Origin: CAVSKL01 sp963728475 [NCBI: Candidatus Eiseniibacteriota bacterium] | GTDB taxonomy: Bacteria > Eisenbacteria > RBG-16-71-46 > JABDJR01 | Direction: 5' to 3' | NCBI GenBank assembly: GCA_963728475.1 | Contig: CAVSKL010000001.1 | Location: forward strand, 124,001 to 188,000 | Length of the DNA stretch: 64,000 bases | Shown here: one piece after another, positions 1 through 8,566 of the stretch | How the letters are laid out: every line of letters starts with the position of its first letter | Position numbering within the stretch: the first letter of the stretch is position 1 | The notes under the pieces: model-generated | Told to the model about the DNA's origin: nothing | The model's input: only the letters and a program-made list of their open reading frames with translations | Databases searched by the model: none | Translations under genes and position numbers: made by a program

Positions 1-1623
1 GTCGTCGAGCTGCACCACCTCGTCGCCGTCGTCGAAGTAGACCCGCCCGTCCCGGGGCGAGGCCCGGCCGATCACCAGGCTCGCCCCCGCCGCCGTCCCC
101 AGAAGCCGGGCCAGCCGCGGCGTGAAACCGGGAAGGCCGTAGCTGGCGGGAGCGAACTTGTCGGTGGCGGTTCCCGACACGTACTCGCGGTGGAAGAAGA
201 ACACCGGCGCCGCCGGGCAGTCCTTCATTTCCTCCACCAACCGGATCTCGGCGAAGGAGGGAATGGCGATCTGAAGGGCGTGGATCGCCCTCAGCCGGTC
301 GAAGATGTAGTTGCGGTACTCGATGGTCTCGCGCACCGCGTCCTCGCGCGAGGCCCCGCAGTCCATCCGGTGGCGCACGTCCCACTTGATCATGCGGACC
401 ACCCGCACCGACGGGCGGGGGTCGGCGTCGTCGAGCACCACCAGATCCACCTCGCGCTGTTCGCCGGAGCGGTCGCGCTTGGTCTGGGCCGAGGTCACCT
501 GCCCCACGTTCACCGCCTCCACCTCGGGGCGGGTGTCGAGGAAGTGCTCGATCAGGTGCCGGGTGCGCGGCGCCACCGTGGGCTCGAACCGGGGCTCGCC
601 GTTGAACCGGGCGCCGGGAAGCCAGCGCACGTTGAGCCGGAATTCGGGGCTCAGCCCCAGGGCGTACTCCTGGAGAGCGCTCTCGTCGATGTCGAAGAGG
701 CGGCAGAACATGGTGCTGCGCCAGGCCTGGCAGGACTCGTCGTCCACCGCCAGCTCCGGCCCCGCCGTGCGGCGAAAGTCCAGGGCGAAGGCATCGAACA
801 TCGCCCGCGCGCGCGCCGGCTCGGCGGTGCGCCCGGGCCCGGCCCCCGCCGGCCCCGCCAGCACCCCCAGCAGGTCCCGGAGGGGCGCCGGCGAGAGCTT
901 CTTCCGGGCGGGAAGGAAGAACTCGAGCTCGTGCACCCCATTCCGGTTCACCAGCTCGGTCAGCTCCACGATCTCCCACACCCGGCGGAGCGCCTCGGGG
1001 GGGTCGGCATCGATGAGGGGGCGGATGCGCAGGAACTCCTGGTAGGTCAGGAACCGGCCTCCCGAGGGCGCGTTCTGGTAGTAAACGGCCCCGGTCCCCA
1101 CCTGGACCCGGCTCTGCCGGATCTCGCCCACGATCTCTTCCACCGATCGCGGCGGCGGGGCGATCCGCCAGCTCTCCCCCCGGCGGCGCACCCGGTCCCG
1201 CACCTCGGGAATCTGCACTCCGATGAACCGGATGCGGTCCTTGGGAAGAAGCCGGTGGAGGATCTCGTCCGCCTCGAAACAACGGTCCATGGCCCCGGGA
1301 TCGAGCCGGATGAGGACGTAGGGCTCCCGGACCACCAATGCGACCGCGTCCTCGTAGACCGAGGCCTCGAGGTCGTCCCCATCCCCGCCCGGCGCGAGCC
1401 CCCGCAGATGCTCCAGGAGCCGGAGGGTCTGGCCGGCGTGGATTCCCCGGCCGGTGACCATGGCCTGGTGGCGGGGGAACACGCAGGCGATGGGGCTGAG
1501 CGGCTTCCCCTCGGCGTCCCGGTCGAAAAGATCCGGGCCGAGCAGGGTCAACCCTTCACGTTCCCGGGAGGTGTCCCCGGGGGACGCGCTCGTGGAAGCG
1601 GTGCCGTGATCAGGGTCGTTCAT
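1..1623 (-). CDS. Unrecognised protein, 5' part (runs off left edge)
   Basis: The reading frame is open from an ATG at 1623 to the left edge, 541 codons without a stop, so the gene is truncated by the window. AGGAAC lies just upstream of the ATG. The N-terminal 25 residues are Ser/Thr/Gly-rich and polar, with no signal peptide or membrane segment, so the protein is probably cytoplasmic. The rest is a well-mixed globular sequence (for example LVIGRASPRDGRVYFDDGDE near the edge) with normal codon use. I do not recognise a family or catalytic motif and assign no function. It is transcribed away from the thioredoxin/ApbE operon. The real coding status is likely; the product is unknown. Confidence 0.75.
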   Translation of the reverse strand, partial: MNDPDHGTASTSASPGDTSREREGLTLLGPDLFDRDAEGKPLSPIACVFPRHQAMVTGRGIHAGQTLRLLEHLRGLAPGGDGDDLEASVYEDAVALVVREPYVLIRLDPGAMDRCFEADEILHRLLPKDRIRFIGVQIPEVRDRVRRRGESWRIAPPPRSVEEIVGEIRQSRVQVGTGAVYYQNAPSGGRFLTYQEFLRIRPLIDADPPEALRRVWEIVELTELVNRNGVHELEFFLPARKKLSPAPLRDLLGVLAGPAGAGPGRTAEPARARAMFDAFALDFRRTAGPELAVDDESCQAWRSTMFCRLFDIDESALQEYALGLSPEFRLNVRWLPGARFNGEPRFEPTVAPRTRHLIEHFLDTRPEVEAVNVGQVTSAQTKRDRSGEQREVDLVVLDDADPRPSVRVVRMIKWDVRHRMDCGASREDAVRETIEYRNYIFDRLRAIHALQIAIPSFAEIRLVEEMKDCPAAPVFFFHREYVSGTATDKFAPASYGLPGFTPRLARLLGTAAGASLVIGRASPRDGRVYFDDGDEVVQLDD

Positions 1624-1961
1624 GCGTTCCTGCGTTCAGCGGTAGCCATGGGTCATTTCCATAATGATACTCCTTCCGCGCCCGCCGGCATCCCCTCCGA
1701 TCGGGGCGCCGGCCTCCCTCCCGCACCGGTATTTCGCGGCCGGTTCTCGACTTCCGCCGCCCGCCGGGCCGGTCCGCGACCAGGCACTCCAGCCCCCCGC
1801 CGAAAGGCCGGTCCCGGTCGCGCCGGCCCCGGGCCGGCCCGCGTCCACGGGGGGTGAAGCCTCCTCGCGCCGGCCCCGGATTCCCGGCGGGATTTCCCGG
1901 AACCGATGCCTGTCATCACGGGTATTGAGATCGGACCAACCAGGGCGCGGTCGACGACCGC
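1624..1961. other. Divergent intergenic region
   Basis: This 338-base gap separates two divergently transcribed genes. A minus-strand TATCAT/CATTAT stretch near 1657-1667 could serve as a -10 for the unknown gene, but no convincing -35 is visible. No gene, repeat or hairpin of note is seen. Confidence 0.4.
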
Positions 1962-2543
1962 ATGGAGGCCGACGAAGCCGTGGATAGACGACGGAAGGTT
2001 CGCGGGAGCACCCCCGGCCGCTTCTCATTCCGTTTGCCGGCGCGGAACGCTTCGTGGGCGTTCGCGCTCACCCTGATCTGCATGGCGGGGCCGGCGGCGG
2101 CCAAGCCGGCCTCCGGGCCCGCACCGCCGCCCGAGGCTCCCGGCTTCACCCTTCCCACCGATCGGGGGACCGTGTGCGCGGATTCGCTCCGCGGCAGCGT
2201 GGTGCTGGTGGACTTCTGGGCCTCGTGGTGCGGCCCATGCGCGGCCTCGTTCCCGTGGCTGAAGTCGATCCAGGAGAAATACGGGAACGACGGGCTCCGG
2301 GTGGTGGCCATCGATCTCGACAAGGACCGCGAGGCCGCCTACCGGTTCCTGAGGCTCCACCCCGCCCCCTTCACCGTGGCCTTCGATCCCAAGGGGGACG
2401 TGGCCGAGAAGTACAAGGTCCCGTCCATGCCGACCAGCTTCCTGATCGGGCCCGACGGCACCCTCCTCTACGAGCACCGCGGGTTCGACCCCGGCAAGAC
2501 CGCCGACTTCGAGGCGGCCATCGGCAAGGCGTGCGCCCGATGA
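1962..2543 (+). CDS. TlpA-like thioredoxin-fold protein, exported
   Basis: This 193-residue protein has a basic N-terminus, a hydrophobic signal segment (about residues 30-47, ending GPAAA) and then a single thioredoxin-fold domain. The active site W-C-G-P-C places the two cysteines near residues 90 and 93, within FWASWCGPC, typical of TlpA/ResA periplasmic reductases. It is the first gene of a tight operon with DUF4266, DUF3570 and apbE; its TGA overlaps the next ATG. In related bacteria this set recurs together, so a role in keeping cysteines of the small lipoprotein or barrel reduced is plausible but inferred. The ATG has no good ribosome site; a GTG at 1980, preceded by GGAGG, is an alternative start that keeps the signal peptide. 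Confidence 0.85.
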   Translation: MEADEAVDRRRKVRGSTPGRFSFRLPARNASWAFALTLICMAGPAAAKPASGPAPPPEAPGFTLPTDRGTVCADSLRGSVVLVDFWASWCGPCAASFPWLKSIQEKYGNDGLRVVAIDLDKDREAAYRFLRLHPAPFTVAFDPKGDVAEKYKVPSMPTSFLIGPDGTLLYEHRGFDPGKTADFEAAIGKACAR

Positions 2544-2770
2544 GGCGGCGGGTCGCGCTGGCGGCGGCCGCGCTCGTCCTCGCCTCCTCCGCCCTCACCG
2601 GATGCGCGGCGATGAAGGTCCACCCCTGGGACCGGGACCTGCTGGCCGAGCCCAAGATGAGCTTCGAACCCTCGCCCATGCTGAGCGCGGTGGATCAGCA
2701 CGTCTACTTCAGCACCGAGGGCTCGACCGGCGGATCCGAGGTGACCGGGGGCGGCTGCGGATGCAACTGA
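2540..2770 (+). CDS. DUF4266-type small lipoprotein
   Basis: A 76-residue protein that starts at an ATG overlapping the stop of the thioredoxin gene (ATGA). It has a lipoprotein signal: basic MRRR, an Ala/Leu-rich core, and the lipobox LTGC with Cys22. The middle contains a short conserved-looking segment (VHPWDRDLLAEPKM) and the C-terminus is GGGCGCN, a Gly/Cys tail. This layout and operon position match DUF4266 proteins, found next to DUF3570 proteins. The two tail cysteines could be metal ligands, redox-active, or substrates of the upstream thioredoxin; this is inference. The last ten bases overlap the next gene, so translation is probably coupled. Confidence 0.8.
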   Translation: MRRRVALAAAALVLASSALTGCAAMKVHPWDRDLLAEPKMSFEPSPMLSAVDQHVYFSTEGSTGGSEVTGGGCGCN

Positions 2771-4023
2771 ACTCCGGAAACCGGCCCCCCTCGCTGCGGG
2801 GCCGTCTGAGCGCGGCCGCCTGCCTGCTCCTGGCCTCGGGCGCCCCCGCGGCGGCCCGCGCCGCCGCCCCGAAGTGGCAGTTCGAGGGAACGGGGCTGCT
2901 CTACCGCGAACAGAACCGGGTGAGCGTGGTGGAACCGACCGCGCGGATCACCCGCCTCTTTCCCGACGGGCAGACCCTGTCCGCGACCCTGGGCATCGAC
3001 GCGGTGACCGGCGCCTCGCCCACCGGCGCGATTCCCAGCAACACCGTCCAGACCACCACCACCCCCTCGGGGCGCGTCCATACCTCCGAGGTCGGGCTGG
3101 TGCCCACCAACCGCTTCTCCGACGCCCGCCTGGTGCTGGACCTGGGCTGGACCAAGCCGTTCGGGAACCGGATCACCACCTCCCTCGGGACCCACGTGTC
3201 GCAGGAGAAGGACTACCGGTCCTTCGGCGCCGACGGCAGGGCGTCGGTCGCGTTCATGGACCGGCTCAGCACCTTGACCGTGGGCGGCTCCTACGACCGC
3301 GACTCGGTCTTTCCCCGGGGCGGCACCCGGGAGCCGTTTACCGACGGTACCGTGATCATGAGCACCTCGGCGAACCCCAAGCGGGTCGCCACCGGGCTGG
3401 TGGGGCTCTCCCGGGTGCTCACCCGCCGATGGATGCTGGGGCTCGACGTCTCCCGCACCCACGAGAGCGGCTACCTCACCGAGCCCTACAAGGTGCTGAG
3501 CGTGGTCGACTCGCTCTCCGGCGATCCGGTGGGACAGCTCACCGAGCGGCGGCCGGAAACCCGGAACCGCGGGGACGTGATGTTGAGCTCGGTCTATCAC
3601 TTCCGGACCGACGTCCTCTACGCTTCCGATCGCTGGTACTGGGACGACTGGGGCATCCGCTCCAATACCGTGGACATCAAGTACCGTCACGAGCTGGAAA
3701 TGCACCGCTCGGTGGAACCCCACGTCCGCTACTACATCCAGACCCGGGCCAACTTCTTCCGTTACTCCCTGCTCAACGACGAGCCCGTCCCCGCCTTCGC
3801 CAGTGCGGACTACCGGTTGGGAAAGCTCCAAAGCCTGACCCTGGGCGGAACCTACCGGTTCACCGTCCCCGGCCGGCCCGGCCGGTGGAGCGTCCGCGCC
3901 GAGTACATCCGCCGGTGGGGCGACGGCTTTCCCCCCGCCGCGGTGGGGAACGAGCGAAGCCTGAACCTGGCCCCGCCGGTCAACGTCGGATCGGTGGTGG
4001 TCGGCTACACCCTCGAGTTCTGA
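2761..4023 (+). CDS. DUF3570 outer-membrane beta-barrel-like protein
   Basis: A 420-residue exported protein with a signal peptide (hydrophobic core about residues 18-36). The mature part is rich in alternating aromatic and polar strands and ends in GYTLEF, a C-terminal Phe typical of outer-membrane barrels. The family assignment to DUF3570 rests on the overall pattern and the operon. Residues 80-86 read D-A-V-T-G-A-S, which fits the motif D-x-x-[ST]-G-A-[ST] that ApbE modifies with FMN in NqrC and RnfG; apbE is the next gene. The ATG at 2761 overlaps the end of the DUF4266 gene. A flavin-carrying barrel is inference: the motif could also be a coincidental turn sequence conserved for structure. 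Confidence 0.8.
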   Translation: MQLNSGNRPPSLRGRLSAAACLLLASGAPAAARAAAPKWQFEGTGLLYREQNRVSVVEPTARITRLFPDGQTLSATLGIDAVTGASPTGAIPSNTVQTTTTPSGRVHTSEVGLVPTNRFSDARLVLDLGWTKPFGNRITTSLGTHVSQEKDYRSFGADGRASVAFMDRLSTLTVGGSYDRDSVFPRGGTREPFTDGTVIMSTSANPKRVATGLVGLSRVLTRRWMLGLDVSRTHESGYLTEPYKVLSVVDSLSGDPVGQLTERRPETRNRGDVMLSSVYHFRTDVLYASDRWYWDDWGIRSNTVDIKYRHELEMHRSVEPHVRYYIQTRANFFRYSLLNDEPVPAFASADYRLGKLQSLTLGGTYRFTVPGRPGRWSVRAEYIRRWGDGFPPAAVGNERSLNLAPPVNVGSVVVGYTLEF

Positions 4024-4032
4024 GCCGCCGGC

Positions 4033-4956
4033 ATGAGTAGGGTCCCCGCTACCCCCGACCCGGCTCCTGCCGGCGGCCCCCCCCTCGTCCGGCTGGACGA
4101 CTGCTTCGTGGGCCGCTTCACCGCCATGGCCGGGCCCTGCGAGATCCTGGTCGACACCGACCGCGAGGACGAGGCCCGGGCCGCGGTCAGCGTCGCCCGG
4201 GACGAGGCGGCGCGGATCGAGCGCAAGTTCAGCCGTTACCGCACCGACAACCTGGTCCATCGGATCAACCACGCCGAAGGGGCGCCGGTCCCGGTCGACG
4301 TGGAGACCGCCCTCCTCCTGGAGTACGGCGCGACCTGCCACGAGGTCTCGCACGGGCTCTTCGACCTGACCTCGGGCGTGTTGCGACGGGCGTGGACCTT
4401 CGACGGCGGCGACCGCGTGCCTTCCCCGGAGACGATCCGGGAAGCCCTCCGCCACGTGGGCTGGGACCGGGTCTCGTGGGAGGGCGGGGCCATCACCATG
4501 CCGGCGGGGATGGAGATCGACTTCGGGGGGATCGGGAAGGAGTACGCGGTGGATCGCGCGGCGGCGCTGGCCGCGGCCCGGACCGAGGCCCCGCTGTTGG
4601 TGAATTTCGGCGGGGATCTGTTCGCCGGCAAGCCCCGCCGCCGCGGCCACCCCTGGACGGTGGGGATCGACGATCCGGAACGTACCGGAGAGGCGATCCT
4701 CTACCGGGTCGACCTGGAGCGGGGCGGCCTCGCCACCACCGGCGACGCCCGCCGCTTCGTGATCCACCGGGGCCGGCGGCTGGGCCACGTGCTCGATCCC
4801 CGGACCGGCTGGCCGGTGGCCGACCCCCCGCGCGCGGTCACCGTGCTCGCGCCCACCTGCCTGGAAGCGGGGACGCTCTCCACCCTGGCCTACCTCCACG
4901 GCCCGGGAGCCCGCGAGTTCCTCGCCGGGCAGGGGGTTCAGTTCCGGATCACGTGA
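4033..4956 (+). CDS. apbE: FAD:protein FMN transferase
   Basis: A 307-residue ApbE-family protein. The enzyme transfers FMN from FAD to a Ser/Thr of target proteins, with magnesium. Recognisable family blocks are the N-terminal RIERKFSRYR region, the IDFGGIGKEYAVD block around residue 160, NFGGDLFAGK around residue 193, and the HVLDPRTGWPV block that carries the metal-binding region. It is about the usual length of the catalytic domain. Unusually, no signal peptide or lipobox is visible at the N-terminus, although its likely substrate next door is exported. It starts nine bases after the DUF3570 stop and ends the operon. Confidence 0.9.
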   Translation: MSRVPATPDPAPAGGPPLVRLDDCFVGRFTAMAGPCEILVDTDREDEARAAVSVARDEAARIERKFSRYRTDNLVHRINHAEGAPVPVDVETALLLEYGATCHEVSHGLFDLTSGVLRRAWTFDGGDRVPSPETIREALRHVGWDRVSWEGGAITMPAGMEIDFGGIGKEYAVDRAAALAAARTEAPLLVNFGGDLFAGKPRRRGHPWTVGIDDPERTGEAILYRVDLERGGLATTGDARRFVIHRGRRLGHVLDPRTGWPVADPPRAVTVLAPTCLEAGTLSTLAYLHGPGAREFLAGQGVQFRIT

Positions 4957-5050
4957 CCGCGCCGGCCGGTTGAAGGCGCCGCAGGGCGAACCCGGCCTGG
5001 ATCATACGGCGGCCCCGGGGCCCGAGGCCCTTCCGTCCGCGGCGGGGGGG

Positions 5051-6421
5051 CTACTCGATGACTCCGGTCCGGACTTCCATCCCCGCCCCCCGGGCGGCCG
5101 GCCGTGCCGGCATCGCCCGCCACACCCGGGTCATGATGAGGGCACCGATCAGCGAGAACGGGACGATCGCGAACACCCACACCGGGGCGTTCACCGCCAC
5201 GTGTCCGGCGGTGCCGGCGTGGCCGTCCCAACCCCAGTGGTCGAGGATCGCGCCCAGGCCGAACCCGGTGAACCCGGCGGCCACGTACTGGACCCCGTCC
5301 AGCATGCCGGCGGCGGTGGCGGCGGCCTTGGTCCCCCCGAAGTCCATGGAGGCGGTCCCCGAGAGCATGCCGTGGACCCCGAAGATCCACATGCAACAGA
5401 AGCCGATGAGGAAGGAGGCGGCCACCCCGGAGTGGACGAAGCCCAGGGCGAGGAGCGAGACGACCTGGCCGATGTAGAAGATGAACGCCACCGGAGGCCG
5501 GCGCGACTCGAACAGCTTGTCCGACATCCAACCGCACAGGAGCCCGCCCACGATCCCGCCCACCGTCACCCCGGTTCCCGCCAGGGAGAACCAGAAGGAG
5601 CCGACCGAGATCTGGTGGACCTGCTTCAAGAACTCGGCGAAATAGAGAAGAAGCCCCTGGCGGACGAATCCGGTGCAGAACTCGGCCGCGGCCAGGGTGA
5701 GGAGGATCGGGTTTCCGAACACCCGGCGGGCGATGTAGCTCAGGTCCGCCGGCGCGGCGTCGCCCGAGGACGCGTCGCCGGTGTCGAAGTCGGGGTGCCC
5801 GGCATCCGACGGCCGGTCGCGCACCACGAAGAGGTCGACCACGAACATGACGAAGATGGCGGCCGAGGGGACGATGAACACCATCTTCCAGCCCAGGTGG
5901 GCCATCACCCATCCCCCGATGGTGAGGGCCAGGAAGTAGCCGCTGGAGATCATGATCCCGAAGATGCCGCCGAACACCCCCCGCTCCCGGACGTGGAACC
6001 AGGCCGAGTTCACCTTCACGATGGATAGCGCCCCGAAACTCTGGAAGAACATGTTGAGCGAGTAGAGGAGCGACATGGAGACGATCAGCTTCGTCATGAA
6101 GCCGCCCAGGAACATCAGCCCGATGGCGAGGTTCAGCGCCGCCGCCCCCACCGCGCCGATCAGGATGGCCTTGCGGCCCCCGATCCGGTCGGCCAGCGGT
6201 CCGATGAAGATCACGCTGAGGGCGTAGGTCCAGAATCCGGCGGTGGCGATCGCCCCCATCTGGGCCTTGTCCAGGTGAAACTCGTTCCCCATGGTCCCCT
6301 TGACCACGTTGAAGTTGTAGCGGCCCATGTAGAAAGTGGCATAGGTGATGCCGAGGGGGAACCAGTTGGCGACGCGGCGAAGGCGGAATGCTCCGGTGTG
6401 GCTGGGGATCCCGGACTCCAA
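5051..6421 (-). CDS. MFS transporter, organophosphate:phosphate antiporter-like
   Basis: A 456-residue membrane protein with about twelve hydrophobic helices. The early segment YMGRYNFNVVKG and the following DRIGGRKA loop resemble the GlpT/UhpT group, which exchange sugar phosphates or glycerol-3-phosphate for phosphate. The C-terminal half has the matching GWMSDKLFESRR loop. I chose a TTG start at 6421 because GAGGAGG lies seven bases upstream and the upstream extension in the same frame is Arg/Pro-rich and lacks coding character. The gene converges with apbE. The substrate cannot be told from sequence alone. Confidence 0.85.
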   Translation of the reverse strand: MESGIPSHTGAFRLRRVANWFPLGITYATFYMGRYNFNVVKGTMGNEFHLDKAQMGAIATAGFWTYALSVIFIGPLADRIGGRKAILIGAVGAAALNLAIGLMFLGGFMTKLIVSMSLLYSLNMFFQSFGALSIVKVNSAWFHVRERGVFGGIFGIMISSGYFLALTIGGWVMAHLGWKMVFIVPSAAIFVMFVVDLFVVRDRPSDAGHPDFDTGDASSGDAAPADLSYIARRVFGNPILLTLAAAEFCTGFVRQGLLLYFAEFLKQVHQISVGSFWFSLAGTGVTVGGIVGGLLCGWMSDKLFESRRPPVAFIFYIGQVVSLLALGFVHSGVAASFLIGFCCMWIFGVHGMLSGTASMDFGGTKAAATAAGMLDGVQYVAAGFTGFGLGAILDHWGWDGHAGTAGHVAVNAPVWVFAIVPFSLIGALIMTRVWRAMPARPAARGAGMEVRTGVIE

Positions 6422-6869
6422 ATCGACCTCCTCTTGGATGGTGCGGGCGCAGTATACGCAACCGGCAGGTCGAGGGCGAGACGGGATCGACCGGCGCCGG
6501 GGGGCGCGCCGCCGGCCCCGGCGCCCCCCCCGGAAACGGAATCGATTGCGAGGGCGTTCGTTAGGGGAGCAACCGATCGCCGGGGGAAGGGATCGCCATG
6601 GTGACGTTTCGGTGACGGGGCCTCGGGCGGGGACGCCGCGGCCGGGCGGGGCCGAAGCAACACGACCGAAACGATCCGATAACGGAGCGGTCTCAAGCGC
6701 GGCCGGAACGCGATTCGACCCTGGACCGCCGCCCCCTTCCGGGTCATAGTGGCCGGGTAACCTTCGTTGGTCGGCATACAGACGGTTCGCGAGCCTCGCT
6801 GAAGCCCGCCGCCTTCCCGCGCCCCCCATCGACTTGCGCAGTCCCTTTCAAGAAGTCGAGGTGCTCGTG
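6422..6869. other. Divergent promoter region
   Basis: A 448-base gap between the MFS gene (minus) and the radical SAM gene (plus). It holds a good minus-strand -10 (separate entry), a very GC-rich inverted repeat around 6495-6541 (CCGGCGCC against GGCGCC copies), and an AT-richer stretch at 6655-6690. No gene is seen. Confidence 0.5.
6451..6456 (-). promoter_or_regulatory. -10 box TATACT for the MFS gene
   Basis: On the minus strand this reads TATACT, one mismatch from TATAAT, placed about 30 bases upstream of the TTG start. The -35 position is weak, so this rests on the -10 alone. Confidence 0.35.
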
Positions 6870-8489
6870 ATGCGGTCCGGCCCCAGCAACGTTCTCCTGG
6901 TTTATCCCCGCTTCGCTCCCCACTCCTTCTGGAACTACCAGGCCACCTGCGAGGCGGTGGGAGCCCGGTACTCGGCCGCGCCTCTCGGTCTCATCACCGT
7001 GGCCGCGCTCCTTCCTCCCGAGTGGCCGGTCCGTCTTCTCAATCGCAACACCGAGCTGGTGACCGATGCCGACCTGGAATGGGCGGACGTGGTCCTGACC
7101 GGAGGGATGCTTCCCCAGCAGCGGGACACCGAGCGCGTGATCGCGCTGGCCCACACCCATGGGAAGCCGGTGGTGGTGGGCGGACCCGACGTCACCTCGA
7201 GCCCCCACATGTACGAAACCGCCGACTTCAAGGTCATCGGCGAGGCCGAGGAGGTGCTCGCGGAGTTCGTGGCCGCCTGGCGGGAAGGGGCCTTGGAGGG
7301 GATCTTCCGGGCCGACGGGTATCCCGACATCACCCGCTCCCCCATCCCCCGCTTCGACCTCCTGAAGTTCCACCACTACATGCACGTGGGGATCCAGGTC
7401 TCCCGCGGCTGCCCCTTCAGTTGCGAATTCTGCAACGTGATCGAGCTCAACGGGCGGGCGCCGCGGACCAAGCAGCCGGAACAGGTGCTCCGGGAGCTGG
7501 ACGCCCTCCACGCCCTGGGCTACCGGGGCCACGTGGACTTCGTGGACGATAACCTGATCGGCAACCGGAAGGCGGTGAAGCCGTTCCTCCGCGCCCTCGC
7601 CGGCTGGCTCCAGGAGCGCGGCCATCCCTTCGAGTTCTCGACCGAAGCCAGCATCAACGTATCCGACGACGAGGAGCTGCTCGGGCTTCTCAAACGCGCC
7701 AACTTCTTCGCGATGTTCGTGGGGATCGAGACCCCGGACACCGCCTCGCTGGTCGGCGCGGGCAAGCTCCAGAACACCCACCGCGACATTCCCGCCAGCA
7801 TCCGGCGGATCTACGGGGCGGGCATATTCGTGAACGCGGGCTTCATCATCGGGTTCGACGCCGAACGGGAGAGCATGGCCGAGGCCATGATCGCCTGCAT
7901 CGAGGAAGCGGCCATTCCGGTGTGCATGGTGGGGCTCCTCTACGCGCTACCCAACACCCGCCTTTACCGGCGGCTGGCGGAGGAGGGACGGCTTCACGCC
8001 CACTCCGACCGTCTTCGCACCGAGCTGGACGCCGACCAGTGCACCTCGGGTCTCAACTTCGACACCGTCCGGTCCCGCGACGACATGATCGCCGACTACC
8101 GGACGGTGCTCCGGCGGATCTACGAGCCCAAGAGCTACTTCGCCCGCGTCGCCCGCCTCGCCCGCGCGCTCGACGTGCGGGGGCACCGGGTGCGGCGGCC
8201 GCTCTCCGTCCTCCGGCGGGATCTGCGCTCGCTCGGCCGGATCACCGCGGCGGTCGGTTTCCGGGACCGGGCTTCCCGCGGTCCGTTCCTTCGGGCCGTC
8301 CTCGACTGCCTGCTCCACAACCCGGGGGCGATGCGCGCGGTCCTCTCCCACGCCGCCCTTTATCTCCACCTGGGGCCCTACGCCGATTTCCTCGATACCC
8401 GGATGGCGGAACGGTTGACCCCGGCCGAGAGCGCGGCGAAGCCGGTCGCCGGGCTCGCCGGCCTCGCCCCTTCGAGCGGGAGGCCCTGA
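6870..8489 (+). CDS. B12-binding radical SAM protein (DUF4070 type)
   Basis: A 539-residue protein with an N-terminal cobalamin-binding Rossmann domain (residues about 5-145, including a GGPDVTSSP segment), then a radical SAM domain with the cluster motif C-P-F-S-C-E-F-C (CxxxCxxC) near residue 185, and a C-terminal DUF4070-like region. Such enzymes methylate unactivated carbons or rearrange lipids; hopanoid methylases HpnP/HpnR belong to this class, but no hopanoid genes are nearby, so the substrate is unknown. The ATG at 6870 has GAGGTG upstream; a TTG at 6834 would add twelve residues. It precedes trpS on the same strand, but the 77-base gap and separate promoter argue for independent expression. 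Confidence 0.85.
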   Translation: MRSGPSNVLLVYPRFAPHSFWNYQATCEAVGARYSAAPLGLITVAALLPPEWPVRLLNRNTELVTDADLEWADVVLTGGMLPQQRDTERVIALAHTHGKPVVVGGPDVTSSPHMYETADFKVIGEAEEVLAEFVAAWREGALEGIFRADGYPDITRSPIPRFDLLKFHHYMHVGIQVSRGCPFSCEFCNVIELNGRAPRTKQPEQVLRELDALHALGYRGHVDFVDDNLIGNRKAVKPFLRALAGWLQERGHPFEFSTEASINVSDDEELLGLLKRANFFAMFVGIETPDTASLVGAGKLQNTHRDIPASIRRIYGAGIFVNAGFIIGFDAERESMAEAMIACIEEAAIPVCMVGLLYALPNTRLYRRLAEEGRLHAHSDRLRTELDADQCTSGLNFDTVRSRDDMIADYRTVLRRIYEPKSYFARVARLARALDVRGHRVRRPLSVLRRDLRSLGRITAAVGFRDRASRGPFLRAVLDCLLHNPGAMRAVLSHAALYLHLGPYADFLDTRMAERLTPAESAAKPVAGLAGLAPSSGRP

Positions 8490-8526
8490 GGCCGCCGGCG
8501 GCGAACCCGTCCGCCCCGATTGGGGG

Positions 8527-8556
8527 TTGGGTCCGGCCCGCCCCGGCGTGTACACT
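8527..8556 (+). promoter_or_regulatory. Putative trpS promoter, near-leaderless
   Basis: TTGGGT and TACACT are separated by 18 bases. The -10 ends only ten bases before the trpS ATG, so transcription would start within a few bases of the start codon. No Shine-Dalgarno sequence precedes that ATG, which is consistent with a leaderless message. Confidence 0.35.
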
Positions 8557-8566
8557 CCGTGGCCTC

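Noticed and set aside
190-1857. Long plus-strand open frame of 555 codons
   Set aside because: It is antisense to the unknown gene at 1-1623, is His/Pro/Arg-rich, and has no ribosome site or domain pattern; it is a high-GC shadow.
2704-4899. Minus-strand open frame of 731 codons
   Set aside because: It covers two well-supported plus-strand genes (DUF3570 and apbE) and its translation is low-complexity His/Pro/Gly.
6601-6620. ATG with apparent start at about 6598 as a small gene in the divergent region
   Set aside because: No ribosome site and the frame is short and Arg/Pro-rich.
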